From: Tupaia tana
Lineage: Eukaryota > Chordata > Mammalia > Scandentia > Tupaiidae
DNA length: 64,000 nt
Reading direction: 5' to 3'
Assembly: GCA_026018925.1 (NCBI GenBank)
Contig: JAKSZU010000164.1
Coordinates: forward strand, 248,001-312,000
Position numbers and translations under genes: made by a program
Part shown: piece after piece, positions 37,665 to 50,800 of the stretch
How positions within the stretch are numbered: the stretch's first letter is position 1
Layout of the letters: the number at the start of each line of letters is the position of its first letter
The notes under the pieces: model-generated
What the model was told of the DNA's origin: nothing
Seen by the model: only the letters and a program-made list of their open reading frames with translations
The model's database searches: none

Positions 37665-39858
37665 GTGTCTCTGAGGTCTCTGTCTCTCTCTGCTCCTGTC
37701 TCGTCATTTTCTTTGGTAATTTTTCCTTTTTACGATTTTTTTAAAGGTAGAATTTCTCTCTGGCTCTCAGCTCCATCTTTTTTTTTTGATAATAAGCCCT
37801 TCTGCTCCTTTCTCCCAGGCAGGAGAGTTGAGCCATTCTCTGAGAAGTTTCCACATGGATACTGGGAACTAGATATTTCAGGGCACAGGCGAAATGAAGA
37901 TTTTCTACTCATAATTCAGCCTCCAGCAAGCAAAGCTAGTGTGGTAGGGAGCCCATCTGGCCTTCAATCGCTGTCTCTGTGTCTGTGAGGTCTCTGTCTC
38001 TCTCTGCTCCTGTCTCCTCATTTTTTTTGGTAATTTTTCCTTTTTACGATTTTTTTAAAGGTAGAATTTCTCTCTGGCTCTCAGCTCCATCTTTTGTTTG
38101 GTTAATAAGTCCTTCTGCTCCTTTCTCCCAGGCAGGAGAGTTGAGCCATTCTCTGAGATGATTCCACATGGATACTGGGAACAAGTTATTTCAGGGCACA
38201 GGCGAAATGAAGATTTTCTACTCATAATTCAGCCTCCAGCAAGCAAAGCTAGTGTGGTAGGGAGCCCCTCTGGCCTTCTATCCCTGTCTCTGTTACTATG
38301 AGGTCTCTGTCTCTCTCTGCACCTGTCTCTTCATTTTTTTTGGTAATTTTTCCTTTTTACGATTTTTTTAAAGGTAGAATGTCTCTCTGGCTCTCAGCTC
38401 CATCTTTTGTTTTGTTAATAAGTCCTTCTGCTCCTTTCTCCCAGGCAGGAGAGTTGAGCCATTCTCTGAGAAGATTCCACATGGATACTGGGAACTAGAT
38501 ATTTCAGGGCACAGGCGAAATGAAGATTTTCTACTCATAATTCGGCCTCCAGCAAGCAAAGCTAGTGAGGTAGGGAGCCCCTCTGGCCTTCTATCCATGT
38601 CTCTGTGTCTCTGAGGTCTCTGTCTCTCTCTGCTCTTGTCTCTTCATGTTTTTTTGGTAATTTTTCCTTTTTACGATTTTTTTAAAGGTAGAATTTCTCT
38701 CTGGCTCTCAGCTCCCTCTTTTGTTTTGTTAATAAGCCCTTCTGCTCCTTTCTCCCAGGCAGGAGAGTTGAGCCATTCTCTGAGAAGATTCCACATGGAT
38801 ACTGGGAACTAGATATTTCAGGGCACAGGCGAAATGAAGATTTTCTACTCATAATTCAGCCTCCAGCAAGCAAAGCTAGTGTGGTAGGGAGCCCCTCTGG
38901 CCTTCTATCCCTGTCTCTGTTTCTATGAGGTCTCTGTCTCTCTCTGCGCCTGTCTCTTCATATTTTTTTGTAATTTTTCATTTTTACGATTTTTTTAAAG
39001 GTAGAATGTCTCTCTGGCTCTCAGCTCCATCTTTTGTTTTGTTAATAAGCCCTTCTGCTCCTTTCTCCCAGGCAGGAGAGTTGAGCCATTCTCTGAGAAG
39101 ATTCCACATGGATACTGGGAACTAGATATTTCAGGGCACAGGCGAAATGAAGATTATCTACTCATAATTCAGCCTCCAGCGAGCAAAGCTAGTGAGGTAG
39201 GGAGCCCCTCTGGCCTTCTATCCCTGTCTCTGTGTCTCTGAGGTCTCTGTCTCTCTCTGCTCTTCTCTCTTCATGTTTTTTTGGTAATTTTTCCTTTTTA
39301 CGATTTTTTTAAAGGTAGAATTTCTCTCTGGCTCTCAGCTCCCTCTTTTGTTTTGTTAATAACCCCTTCTGCTCGTTTCTCCCAGGCAGGAGAGTTGAGC
39401 CATTCTCTGAGAAGATTCCACATGGATACTGGGAACTAGATATTTCAGGTCATAGGCGAAATGAAGATTTTCTACTCATAATTCAGCCTCCAGCAAGCAA
39501 AGCTAGTGAGGTAGGGAGCCCCTCTGGCCTTCTATCCCTGTCTCTGTGTCTCTGAGGTCTCTGTCTCTCTCTGCTCCTGTCTCTTCATTTTTTTTGGTAA
39601 TTTTTCCTTTTTACGATTTTTTTAAAGGTAGAATTTCTCTCTGGCTCTCAGCTCCATCTTTTGTTTTGTTAATAAGCCCTTCTGCTCCTTTCTCCCAGGC
39701 AGGAGAGTTGAGCCATTCTCTGAGAAGATTGCACATGGATACTGGGAACTAGATATTTCAGGGCACAGGCGAAATGAAGATTTTCTACTCATAATTCAGC
39801 CTCCAGCAAGCAAAGCTAGTGTGGTAGGGAGCCACTCTGGCCTTCTATCCCTGTCTCT
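37665..39858 (+). repeat. C-type HOR unit C2 (7 monomers p-q-r-s-i-c-d)
   Basis: It starts like C1 (p 37665, q 37979, r 38292, s about 38605) but then switches to the i-c-d trio (38919, about 39232, 39546), which is the copy of 34219-35158. t, u, v and w are absent. The p-q-r-s part matches the unit at 42052 at offset 4387, while the i-c-d part matches the upstream trio at offset 4700. Confidence 0.83.
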
Positions 39859-41740
39859 GTGTCTCTGAGGTCTCTGTCTCTCTCTGCTCCTGTCTCCTCA
39901 TTTTTTTTTGGTAATTTTTCCTTTTTACGATTTTTTTAAAGGTAGAATTTCTCTCTGGCTCTCAGCTCCATCTTTTTTTTTTTATAATAAGCCCTTCTGC
40001 TCCTTTCTCCCAGGCAGGAGAGTTGAGCCATTCTCTGAGAAGTTTCCACATGGATACTGGGAACTAGATATTTCAGGGCACAGGCGAAATGAAGATTTTC
40101 TACTCATAATTCAGCCTCCAGCAAGCAAAGCTAGTGTGGTAGGGAGCCCATCTGGCCTTCAATCGCTGTCTCTGTGTCTGTGAGGTCTCTGTCTCTCTCT
40201 GCTCCTGTCTCCTCATTTTTTTTGGTAATTTTTCCTTTTTACGATTTTTTTTAAAGGTAGAATTTCTCTCTGGCTCTCAGCTCCATCTTTTGTTTTGTTA
40301 ATAAGTCCTTCTGCTCCTTTCTCCCAGGCAGGAGTGTTGAGCCATTCTCTGAGATGATTCCACATGGATACTGGGAACAAGATATTTCAGGGCACAGGCG
40401 AAATGAAGATTTTCTACTCATAATTCAGCCTCCAGCAAGCAAAGCTAGTGTGGTAGGGAGCCCCTCTGGCCTTCTATCCCTGTCTCTGTTTCTATGAGGT
40501 CTCTGTCTCTCTCTGCACCTGTCTCTTCATTTTTTTTGGTAATTTTTCCTTTTTATGATTTTTTTAAAGGTAGAATGTCTCTCTGGCTCTCAGCTCCATC
40601 TTTTGTTTTGTTAATAAGCCCTTCTGCTCCTTTCTCCCAGGCAGGAGAGTTGAGCCATTCTCTGAGAAGATTCCACATGGATACTGGGAACTAGATATTT
40701 CAGGGCACAGGCGAAATGAAGATTTTCTACTCATAATTCAGCCTCCAGCAAGCAAAGCTAGTGAGGTAGGGAGCCCCTCTGGCCTTCTATCCCTGTCTCT
40801 GTGTCTCTGAGGTCTCTGTCTCTCTCTGCTCTTGTCTCTTCATGTTTTTTTGGTAATTTTTCCTTTTTACGATTTTTTTAAAGGTAGAATTTCTCTCTGG
40901 CTCTCAGCTCCCTCTTTTGTTTTGTTAATAAGCCCTTCTGCTCCTTTCTCCCAGGCAGGAGAGTTGAGCCATTCTCTGAGAAGATTCCACATGGATACTG
41001 GGAACTAGATATTTCAGGGCACAGGCGAAATGAAGATTTTCTACTCATAATTCAGCCTCCAGCAAGCAAAGCTAGTGTGGTAGGGAGCCACTCGGGCCTT
41101 CTATCACTGTCTCTGTGTCTCTGAGGTCTCTGTCTCTCTCTGCTCCTGTCTCCTCATTTTTTTTGGTAATTTTTCCTTTTTACGATTTTTTTAAAGGTAG
41201 AATTTCTCTCTGGCTCTCAGCTCCATCTTTTGTTTTGTTAATAAGCCCTTCGGCTCCTTTCTCCCAGGCAGGAGAGTTGAGCCATTCTCTGAGAAGATTC
41301 CACATGGATACTGGGTACTAGATATTTCAGGGCACAGGCGAAATATAGATTTTCTACTCATAATTCAGCCTCCAGCAAGCAAAGCTACTGTGGTAGGTAG
41401 CCCCTCTGGCCTTCTATCCCTGTCTCTGTGTCTCTGAGGTCTCTGTCTCTCTCTGCTCCTGTCTCCTCTTTTTTTTTGGTAATTTTTCCTTTTTACGATT
41501 TTTTTAAAGGCAGAATTTCTCTCTGGCTCTCAGCTCCATCTTTTGTTTTGTTAATAAGCCCTTCTGCTCCTTTCTCCCAGGCAGGAGAGTTGAGCCATTC
41601 TCTGAGAAGATTCCACATGGATACTGGGAACTAGATATTTCAGGGCACAGGCGAAATGAAAATTTTCTACTCATAATTCAGCCTCCAGCAAGCAAAGCTA
41701 GTGTGGTAGGGAGCCACTCTGGCCTTCTATCCCTGTCTCT
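38919..41740 (+). repeat. 4.70-kb-offset duplication, copy 2
   Basis: Collinear with 34219-37040. After it, w follows u directly, whereas copy 1 is followed by v then w. Private shared variants include gattatctactc, cagcgagcaaag, ataacccc and caggtcatagg in the first two monomers and tttttatgat in r. Confidence 0.88.
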
Positions 41741-42051
41741 GTGTCTCTGAGGTCTCTGTCTCTCTCTGCTCCTGTATCTTCATTTTTTTTGTAATTTTTC
41801 CTTTTTACGATATTTTAAAGGTAGAATTTCTCTCTGACTCTCAGCTCCATCTTTTGTTTTGTTAATAAGCCCTTCTGCTCCTTTCTCCCAGGCAGGAGAG
41901 TTGAGCCATTCTCTGAGAAGATTCCACATGGATACTGGGAACTAGATATTTCAGGGCACAGGCAAAATGAAGATTTTCTACTCATAATTCAGCCTCCAGC
42001 AAGCAAAGCTAGTCTGGTAGGGAGCCCCTCTGGCCTTCTATCGCTGTCTCT
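39859..42051 (+). repeat. C-type HOR unit C3 (7 monomers, v missing)
   Basis: The order is p-q-r-s-t-u-w, with starts 39859, 40173, 40488, about 40801, 41115, 41428 and about 41741. It is identical in order to C1 except that the v monomer (gttttggtaataagc) is gone and u is joined directly to w. From 38919 to about 41740 it is the 4700-bp-offset copy of 34219-37040. The r copies of C1 and C3 share tttttatgatttt, a CpG loss. Confidence 0.85.
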
Positions 42052-45000
42052 GTGTCTCTGAGGTCTCTGTCTCTCTCTGCTCCTGTCTCGTCATTTTCTT
42101 TGGTAATTTTTCCTTTTTACGATTTTTTTAAAGGTAGAATTTCTCTCTGGCTCTCAGCTCCATCTTTTTTTTTTGATAATAAGCCCTTCTGCTCCTTTCT
42201 CCCAGGCAGGAGAGTTGAGCCATTCTCTGAGAAGTTTCCACATGGATACTGGGAACTAGATATTTCAGGGCACAGGCGAAATGAACATTTTCTACTCATA
42301 ATTCAGCCTCCAGCAAGCAAAGCTTGTGTGGTAGGGAGCCCATCTGGCCTTCAATCGCTGTCTCTGTGTCTGTGAGGTCTCTGTCTCTCTCTCCTCCTGT
42401 CTCCTCATTTTTTTTGGTAATTTTTCCTTTTTACGATTTTTTTAAAGGTAGAATTTCTCTCTGGCTCTCAGCTCCATCTTTTGTTTTGTTAATAAGTCCT
42501 TCTGCTCCTTTCTCCCAGGCAGGAGAGTTGAGCCATTCTCTGAGATGATTCCACATGGATACTGGGAACAAGTTATTTCAGGGCACAGGCGAAATGAAGA
42601 TTTTCTACTCATAATTCAGCCTCCAGCAAGCAAAGCTAGTGTGGTAGGGAGCCCCTCTGGCCTTCTATCCCTGTCTCTGTTTCTATGAGGTCTCTGTCTC
42701 TCTCTGCACCTGTCTCTTCATTTTTTTTGGTAATTTTTCCTTTTTACGATTTTTTTAAAGGTAGAATGTCTCTCTGGCTCTCAGCTCCATCTTTTGTTTT
42801 GTTAATAAGCCCTTCTGCTCCTTTCTCCCAGGCAGGAGAGTTGAGCCATTCTCTGAGAAGATTCCACATGGATACTGGGAACTAGATATTTCAGGGCACA
42901 GGCGAAATGAAGATTTTCTACTCATAATTCAGCCTCCAGCAAGCAAAGCTAGTGAGGTAGGGAGCCCCTCTGGCCTTCTATCCCTGTCTCTGTGTCTCTG
43001 AGGTCTCTGTCTCTCTCTGCTCTTGTCTCTTCATGTTTTTTTGGTAATTTTTCCTTTTTACGATTTTTTTAAAGGTAGAATTTCTCTCTGGCTCTCAGCT
43101 CCCTCTTTTGTTTTGTTAATAAGCCCTTCTGCTCCTTTCTCCCAGGCAGGAGAGTTGAGCCATTCTCTGAGAAGATTCCACATGGATACTGGGAACTAGA
43201 TATTTCAGGGCACAGGCGAAATGAACATTTTCTACTCATAATTCAGCCTCCAGCAAGCAAAGCTAGTGTGGTAGGGAGCCACTCTGGCCTTCTATCCCTG
43301 TCTCTGTGTCTCTGAGGTCTCTGTCTCTCTCTGCTCCTGTCTCCTCATTTTTTTTGGTAATTTTTCCTTTTTACGATTTTTTTAAAGGTAGAATTTCTCT
43401 CTGGCTCTCAGCTCCCTCTTTTGTTTTGTTAATAAGCCCTTCGGCTCCTTTCTCCCAGGCAGGAGAGTTGAGCCATTCTCTGAGAAGATTCCACATGGAT
43501 ACTGGGTACTAGATATTTCAGGGCACAGGCGAAATAATGATTTTCTACTCATAATTCAGCCTCCAGCAAGCAAAGCTACTGTGGTAGGTAGCCCCTCTGG
43601 GCTTCTATCCCTGTCTCTGTGTCTCTGAGGTCTCTGTCTCTCTCTGCTCCTGTCTCCTCATTTTCTTTGGTAATTTTTCCTTTTTACGATTTTTTTAAAG
43701 GCAGAATTTCTCTCTGGCTCTCAGCTCCATCTTTTGTTTTGTTAATACGCCCTTCTGCTCCTTTCTCCCAGGCAGGAGAGTTGAGCCATTCTCTGAGAAG
43801 ATTCCACATGGATACTGGGAACTAGATATTTCAGGGCACAGGCGAAATGAAGATTTTCTACTCATAATTCAGCCTCCAGCAAGCAAAGCTAGTGTGGTAG
43901 GGAGCCTCTCTGGCCTTCAATCCCTGTCTCTGTGTCTCTGAGGTCTCTGTCTCTCTCTGCTCCTGTCTCCTCATTTTTTTGGTAATTTTTCCTTTTTACG
44001 ATTTTTTTAAATGTAGAATTTCTCTCTGGCTCTCAGCTCCCTCTTTTGTTTTGTTAATAAGCCCTTCTGCTCCTTTCTCCCAGGCAGGAGAGTTGAGCCA
44101 TTCTCTGAGAAGATTCCACATGGATACTGGGAACTAGATATTTCAGGGCACAGGCGAAATGAAGATTTTCTACTCATAATTCAGCCTCCAGCAAGCAAAG
44201 CTAGTGTGGTAGGGAGCCCCTCTGGCCTTCTATCCCTGTCTCTGTGTCTCTGTCTCTCTCTGCTCTTGTCTCTTCATTTTTTTTGGTAATTTTTCATTTT
44301 TACGATTTTTTTAAAGGTAGAATTTCTCTCTGGCTCTCAGCTCCATCTTTTGTTTTGTTAATAAGTCCTTCTGCTCCTTTCTCCCAGGCAGGAGAGTTGA
44401 GCCATTCTCTGAGATGATTCCACATGGATACTGGGAACAAGATATTTCAGGGCACAGGCGAAATGAAGATTTTCTACTCATAATTCAGCCTCCAGCAAGC
44501 AAAGCTAGTGTGGTAGGGAGCCACTCTGGCCTTCTATCCCTGTCTCTGTGTCTCTGAGGTCTCTGTCTCTCTCTGCTCCTGTCTCCTCATTTTTTTTGGT
44601 AATTTTTCCTTTTTACGATTTTTTTAAAGGTAGAATTTCTCTCTGGCTCTCAGCTCCATCTTTTGTTTTGGTAATAAGCCTTTCTGCTCCTTTCTCCCAG
44701 GCAGGAGAGTTGAGCCATTCTCTGAGAAGATTCCACATGGATACTGGGAACTAGATATTTCAGGGCACAGGCGAAATGAAGATTTTCTACTCATAATTCA
44801 GTCTCCAGCAAGCAAAGCTAGTGTGGTAGGGAGCCACTCTGGCCTTCTATCCCTGTCTCTGTGTCTCTGAGGTCTCTGTCTCTCTCTACTCCTGTATCTT
44901 CATTTTTTTTGTAATTTTTCCTTTTTACGATATTTTAAAGGTAGAATTTCTCTCTGACTCTCAGCTCCATCTTTTGTTTTGTTAATAAGCCCTTCTGCTC

Positions 45001-45171
45001 CTTTCTCCCAGGCAGGAGAGTTGAGCCATTCTCTGAGAAGATTCCACATGGATACTGGGAACTAGATATTTCAGGGCACAGGCGAAATGAAGATTTTCTA
45101 CTCATAATTCAGCCTCCAGCAAGCAAAGCTAGTCTGGTAGGGAGCCCCTCTGGCCTTCTATCGCTGTTTCT
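42052..45171 (+). repeat. C-type HOR unit C4 (10 monomers p-q-r-s-t-u-x-y-v-w)
   Basis: Starts are p 42052, q 42366, r 42679, s about 42993, t 43306, u 43619, x about 43932, y 44244, v 44548 and w 44861. Two monomers not in C1 lie between u and v: x (gagcctctctgg, ccttcaatccc, aaatgtagaa) and y, which lacks 9 bp in the CT tract and has gagatgattcc. The t copy has gaaataatga, and q has ctctctcctcctg by substitution. Confidence 0.84.
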
Positions 45172-47800
45172 GTGTCTCTGAGGTCTCTGTCTCTCTCTGC
45201 TCCTATCTCTTCATTTTCTTTGGTAATTTTTCCTTTTTACGATTTTTTTAAAGGTAGAATTTCTCTCTGGCTCGCAGCTCCATCTTTTTTTTTTGATAAT
45301 AAGCCCTTCTGCTCCTTTCTCCCAGGCAGGAGAGTTGAGCCATTCTCTGAGAAGTTTCCACATGGATACTGGGAACTAGATATTTCAGGGCACAGGCGAA
45401 ATGAACATTTTTTACTCATAATTCAGCCTCCAGCAAGCAAAGCTAGTGTGGTAGGGAGCCCATCTGGCCTTCAATCGCTGTCTCTGTGTCTGTGAGGTCT
45501 CTGTCTCTCTCTGCTCCTGACTCCTCATTTTTTTTGGTAATTTTTCCTTTTTACAATTTTTTTAAAGGTAGAATTTCTCTCTGGCTCTCAGCTCCATCTT
45601 TTGTTTTGTCAATAAGTCCTTCTGCTCCTTTCTCCCAGGCAGGAGAGTTGAGCCATTCTCTGAGATGATTCCACATGGATACTGGGAACAAGATATTTCA
45701 GGGCACAGGCGAAATGAAGATTTTCTACTCATAATTCAGCCTCCAGCAAGCAAAGCTAGTGAGGTAGGGAGCCCCTCTGGCCTTCTATCCCTGTCTCTGT
45801 GTCTCTGAGGTCTCTGTCTCTCTCTGCTCTTGTCTCTTCATGTTTTTTTGGTAATTTTTCCTTTTTACGATTTTTTTAAAGGTAGAATTTCTCTCTGGCT
45901 CTCAGCTCCCTCTTTTGTTTTGTTAATAAGCCCTTCTGCTCCTTTCTCCCAGGCAGGAGAGTTGAGCCATTCTCTGAGAAGATTCCACATGGATACTGGG
46001 AACTAGATATTTCAGGGCACAGGCGAAATGAAGATTTTCTACTCATAATTCAGCCTCCAGCAAGCAAAGCTAGTGTGGTAGGGAGCCACTCTGGCCTTCT
46101 ATCCCTGTCTCTGTGTCTCTGAGGTCTCTGTCTCTCTCTGCTCCTGTCTCCTCATTTTTTTTGGTAATTTTTCCTTTTTACAATTTTTTTAAAGGTAGAA
46201 TTTCTCTCTGGCTCTCAGCTCCATCTTTTGTTTTGTTAATAAGCCCTTCGGCTCCTTTCTCCCAGGCAGGAGAGTTGAGCCATTCTCTGAGAAGATTCCA
46301 CATGGATACTGGGTACTAGATATTTCAGGGCACAGGCGAAATAAAGATTTCCTACTCATAATTCAGCCTCCAGCAAGCAAAGCTACTGTGGTAGGTAGCC
46401 CCTCTGGCCTTCTATCCCTGTCTCTGTGTCTCTGAGGTCTCTGTCTCTCTCTGCTCCTGTCTCCTCTTTTTTTTTGGTAATTTTTCCTTTTTACGATTTT
46501 TTTAAAGGCAGAATTTCTCTCTGGCTCTCAGCTCCATCTTTTGTTTTGTTAATACGCCCTTCTGCTCCTTTCTCCCAGGCAGGAGAGTTGAGCCATTCTC
46601 TGAGAAGATTCCACATGGATACTGGGAACTAGATATTTCAGGGCACAGGCGAAATGAAGATTTTCTACTCATAATTCAGCCTCCAGCAAGCAAAGCTAGT
46701 GTGGTAGGGAGCCTCTCTGGCCTTCAATCCCTGTCTCTGTGTCTCTGAGGTCTCTGTCTCTCTCTGCTCCTGTCTCCTCATTTTTTTTGGTAATTTTTCC
46801 TTTTTACGATTTTTTTAAAAGTAGAATTTCTCTCTGGCTCTCAGCTCCCTCTTTTGTTTTGTTAATAAGCCCTTCTGCTCCTTTCTCCCAGGCAGGAGAG
46901 TTGAGCCATTCTCTGAGAAGATTCCACATGGATACTGGGAACTAGATATTTCAGGGCACAGGCGAAATGAAGATTTTCTACTCATAATTCAGCCTCCAGC
47001 AAGCAAAGCTAGTGTGGTAGGGAGCCCCTCTGGACTTATATCCCTGTCTCTGTGTCTCTGTCTCTCTCTGCTCTTGTCTCTTCATTTTTTTTGGTAATTT
47101 TTCATTTTTACGATTTTTTTAAAGGTAGAATTTCTCTCTGGCTCTCAGCTCCATCTTTTGTTTTGTTAATAAGTCCTTCTGCTCCTTTCTCCCAGGCAGG
47201 AGAGTTGAGCCATTCTCTGAGATGATTCCACATGGATACTGGGAACAAGATATTTCAGGGCACAGGCGAAATGAAGATTTTCTACTCATAATTCAGCCTC
47301 CAGCAAGCAAAGCTAGTGTGGTAGGGAGCCCCTCTGGCCTTCTATGCCTGTCTCTGTTTCTATGAGGTCTCTGTCTCTCTCTGCACCTGTCTCTTCATTT
47401 TTTTGGTAATTTTTCCTTTTTACGATTTTTTTAAAGGTAGAATTTCTCTCTGGCTCTCAGCTCCATCTTTTGTTTTGGTAATAAGCCTTTCTGCTCCTTT
47501 CTCCCAGGCAGGAGAGTTGAGCCATTCTCTGAGAAGATTCCACATGGTTACTTGGAACTAGATATTTCAGGGCAGAGGCGAAATGAAGATTTTCTACTCA
47601 TAATTCAGCCTCCAGCAAGCAAAGCTTGTGTGGTAGGGAGCCCCTCTGGCCTTCTATCCCTGTCTCTGTGTCTCTGAGGTCTCCGTATCTCTCTGCTCCT
47701 GACTCCCCATTTTTTTTGGTAATTTTTCCTTTTTAAGATTTTTTAACGGTAGAATTTCTCTCTGGCTCTCAGCTCCATCTTTGGTTTTGTTAATACGCCC
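43930..47800 (+). repeat. 8.1-kb-offset duplication, copy 1
   Basis: About 12.4 monomers, from x (about 43932) to within z (47667), recur at offset 8105. Anchor pairs are 45172/53277, 45237/53342, 45486/53591, 46113/54218, 46426/54531 and 46739/54844, all exactly 8105 apart. Left of x the partners differ (u against r). The right limit lies inside the z monomer. Confidence 0.88.
44244..44547 (+). repeat. y-type monomer with a 9-bp CT-tract deletion (first of seven)
   Basis: The CT tract reads gtgtctctgtctctctctg where other types have an extra aggtctctg, so 9 bp between two tctctg direct repeats are lost. The same deletion begins at 47052, 48917, 52348, 55157, 56397 and 58262. All seven lie in the C region, and all are followed by gctcttgtctc. 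Six continue with gagatgattcc, while 48917 continues as an f/g-like monomer. A single slippage event followed by spread with the HOR is the simplest reading. Confidence 0.8.
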
Positions 47801-50800
47801 TTCTGCTCCTTTCTCCCAGGCAGGAGAGTTGAGCCATTCTCTGAGAAGTTTCCACATGGATACTGGGTACTAGATATTTCAGGGCACAGGCGAAATAAAG
47901 ATTTTCTACTCATAATTCAGCCTCCAGCAAGCAAAGCTAGTGTGGTAGGGAGCCACTCTGGCCTTCTATCCCTGTCTCTGTGTCTCTGAGGTCTCTGTTT
48001 CTCTCTGCTCCTGTCTCCTCATTTTTTTTGGTAATTTTTCCTTTTTACGATTTTTTTAAAGGTAGAATTTCTCTCTGGCTCTCAGCTCCATCTTTTGTTT
48101 TGTTAATAAGCCCTTCGGCTCCTTTCTCCCAGGCAGGAGAGTTGAGCCATTCTCTGAGAAGATTCGACATGGATACTGTGTACTAGATATTTCAGGGCAC
48201 AGGAGAAATAAAGATTTTCTACTCATAATTCAGCCTCCAGCAAGCAAAGCTACTGTGGTAGGTAGCCCCTCTGGCCTTCTATCCCTGTCTCTGTGTCTCT
48301 GAGGTCTCTGTCTCTCTCTGCTCCTGTCTCCTCATTTTTTTTGGTAATTTTTCCTTTTTACGATTTTTTTAAAGGTAGAATTTCTCTCTGGCTCTCAGCT
48401 CCATCTTTTGTTTTGTTAATAAGCCCTTCTGCTCCTTTCTCCCAGGCAGGAGAGTTGAGCCATTCTCTGAGAAGTTTCCACGTGGATACTGGGAACTAGA
48501 TATTTCAGGGCGCAGGCGAAATGAAGATTTTCTACTCATAATTCAGCCTGCAGCAAGCAAAGCTAGTGTGGTAGGGAGCCCCTCTGGCCTTCTATCCCTG
48601 TCTCTGTGTCTCTGAGGTCTCTGTCTCTCTCCTCCTGTCTCCTCATTTTTTTTGGTTATTTTTCATTTTTACGATTTTTTTAAAGGTAGAATTTCTCTCT
48701 GGCTCTCAGCTCCATCTTTTGTTTTGTTAATAAGCCCTTCTGCTCCTTTCTCCCAGGCAGGAGAGTTGAGCAATTCTCTGAGAAGATTCCACATGCATAC
48801 TGGGAACTAGATATTTCAGGGCACAGGCGAAATGAAGATTTTCTACTCATAATTCAGCCTCCAGCAAGCAAAGCAAGTGTGGTAGGGAGCCCCTCTGGCC
48901 TTCTATCCCTGTCTCTGTGTCTCTGTCTCTCTCTGCTCTTGTCTCCTCATTTTTTTTGGTAATTTTTCCTTTTTACGATTTTTTTAAAGGTAGAATTTCT
49001 CTCTGGCTCTCAGCTCCATCTTTTTTTTTGTTAATAAGCCCTTCTGCTCCTTTCTCCCAGGCAGGAGAGTTGAGCCATTCTCTGAGAAGTTTCCACATGG
49101 ATACTGGGAACTAGATATTTCAGGGCACAGGCGAAATGAACATTTTCTACTCATAATTCAGCCTCCAGCAAGCAAAGCTAGTGTGGTAGGGAGCCCCTCT
49201 GGCCTTCTATCGCTGTCTCTGAGTCTATGAGGTCTCTGTCTCTCTCTGCTCCTGTCTCCTCAATTTTTGGTAATTTTTCCTTTTTACGATTTTTTTAAAG
49301 GTAGAATTTCTCTCTGGCTCTCAGCTCCCTCTTTTGTTTTGTTAATAACCCCTTCTGCTCGTTTCTCCCAGGCAGGAGAGTTGAGCCATTCTCTGAGAAG
49401 ATTCCACATGGATACTGGGAACTAGATATTTCAGGTCATAGGCGAAATGAAGATTTTCTACTCATAATTCAGCCTCCAGCAAGCAAAGCTAGTGAGGTAG
49501 GGAGCCCCTCTGGCCTTCTATCCCTGTCTCTGTGTCTCTGAGGTCTCTGTCTCTCTCTGCTCCTGTCTCTTCATTTTTTTTGGTAATTTTTCCTTTTTAC
49601 GATTTTTTTAAAGGTAGAATTTCTCTCTGGCTCTCAGCTCCATCTTTTGTTTTGTTAATAAGCCCTTCTGCTCCTTTCTCCCAGGCAGGAGAGTTGAGCC
49701 ATTCTCTGAGAAGATTGCACATGGATACTGGGAACTAGATATTTCAGGGCACAGGCGAAATGAAGATTTTCTACTCATAATTCAGCCTCCAGCAAGCAAA
49801 GCTAGTGTGGTAGGGAGCCACTCTGGCCTTCTATCCCTGTCTCTGTGTCTCTGAGGTCTCTGTCTCTCTCTGCTCCTGTCTCCTCATTTTTTTTGGTAAT
49901 TTTTCCTTTTTACGATTTTTTTAAAGGTAGAATTTCTCTCTGGCTCTCAGCTCCATCTTTTGTTTTGTTAATAAGCCCTTCGGCTCCTTTCTCCCAGGCA
50001 GGAGAGTTGAGCCATTCTCTGAGAAGATTCCACATGGATACTGGGTGCTAGATATTTCAGGGCACAGGCGAAATAAAGATTTTCTACTCATAATTCAGCC
50101 TCCAGCAAGCAAAGCTACTGTGGTAGGTAGCCCCTCTGGCCTTCTATCCCTGTCTCTGGGTCTCTGAGGTCTCTGTCTCTCTCTGCTCCTGTCTCCTCTT
50201 TTTTTTTGGTAATTTTTCCTTTTTACGATTTTTTTAAAGGCAGAATTTCTCTCTGGCTCTCAGCTCCATCTTTTGTTTTGTTAATAAGCCCTTCTGCTCC
50301 TTTCTCCCAGGCAGGAGAGTTGAGCCATTCTCTGAGAAGATTCCACATGGATACTGGGAACTAGATATTTCAGGGCACAGGCGAAATGAAGATTTTCTAC
50401 TCATAATTCAGCCTCCAGCAAGCAAAGCTAGTGTGGTAGGGAGCCACTCTGGCCTTCTATCCCTGTCTCTGTGTCTCTGAGGTCTCTGTCTCTCTCTGCT
50501 CCTGTCTCCTCATTTTTTTTTGGTAATTTTTCCTTTTTACGATTTTTTTAAAGGTAGAATTTCTCTCTGGCTCTCAGCTCCATCTTTTGTTTTGGTAATA
50601 AGCCTTTCTGCTCCTTTCTCCCAGGCAGGAGAGTTGAGCCATTCTCTGAGAAGATTCCACATGGATACTGGGATCTAGATATTTCAGGGCACAGGCGAAA
50701 TGAAGATTTTCTACTCATAATTCAGCCTCCAGCAAGCAAAGCTAGTGTGGTAGGGAGCCACTCTGGCCTTCTATCCCTGTCTCTGTGTCTCTGAGGTCTC

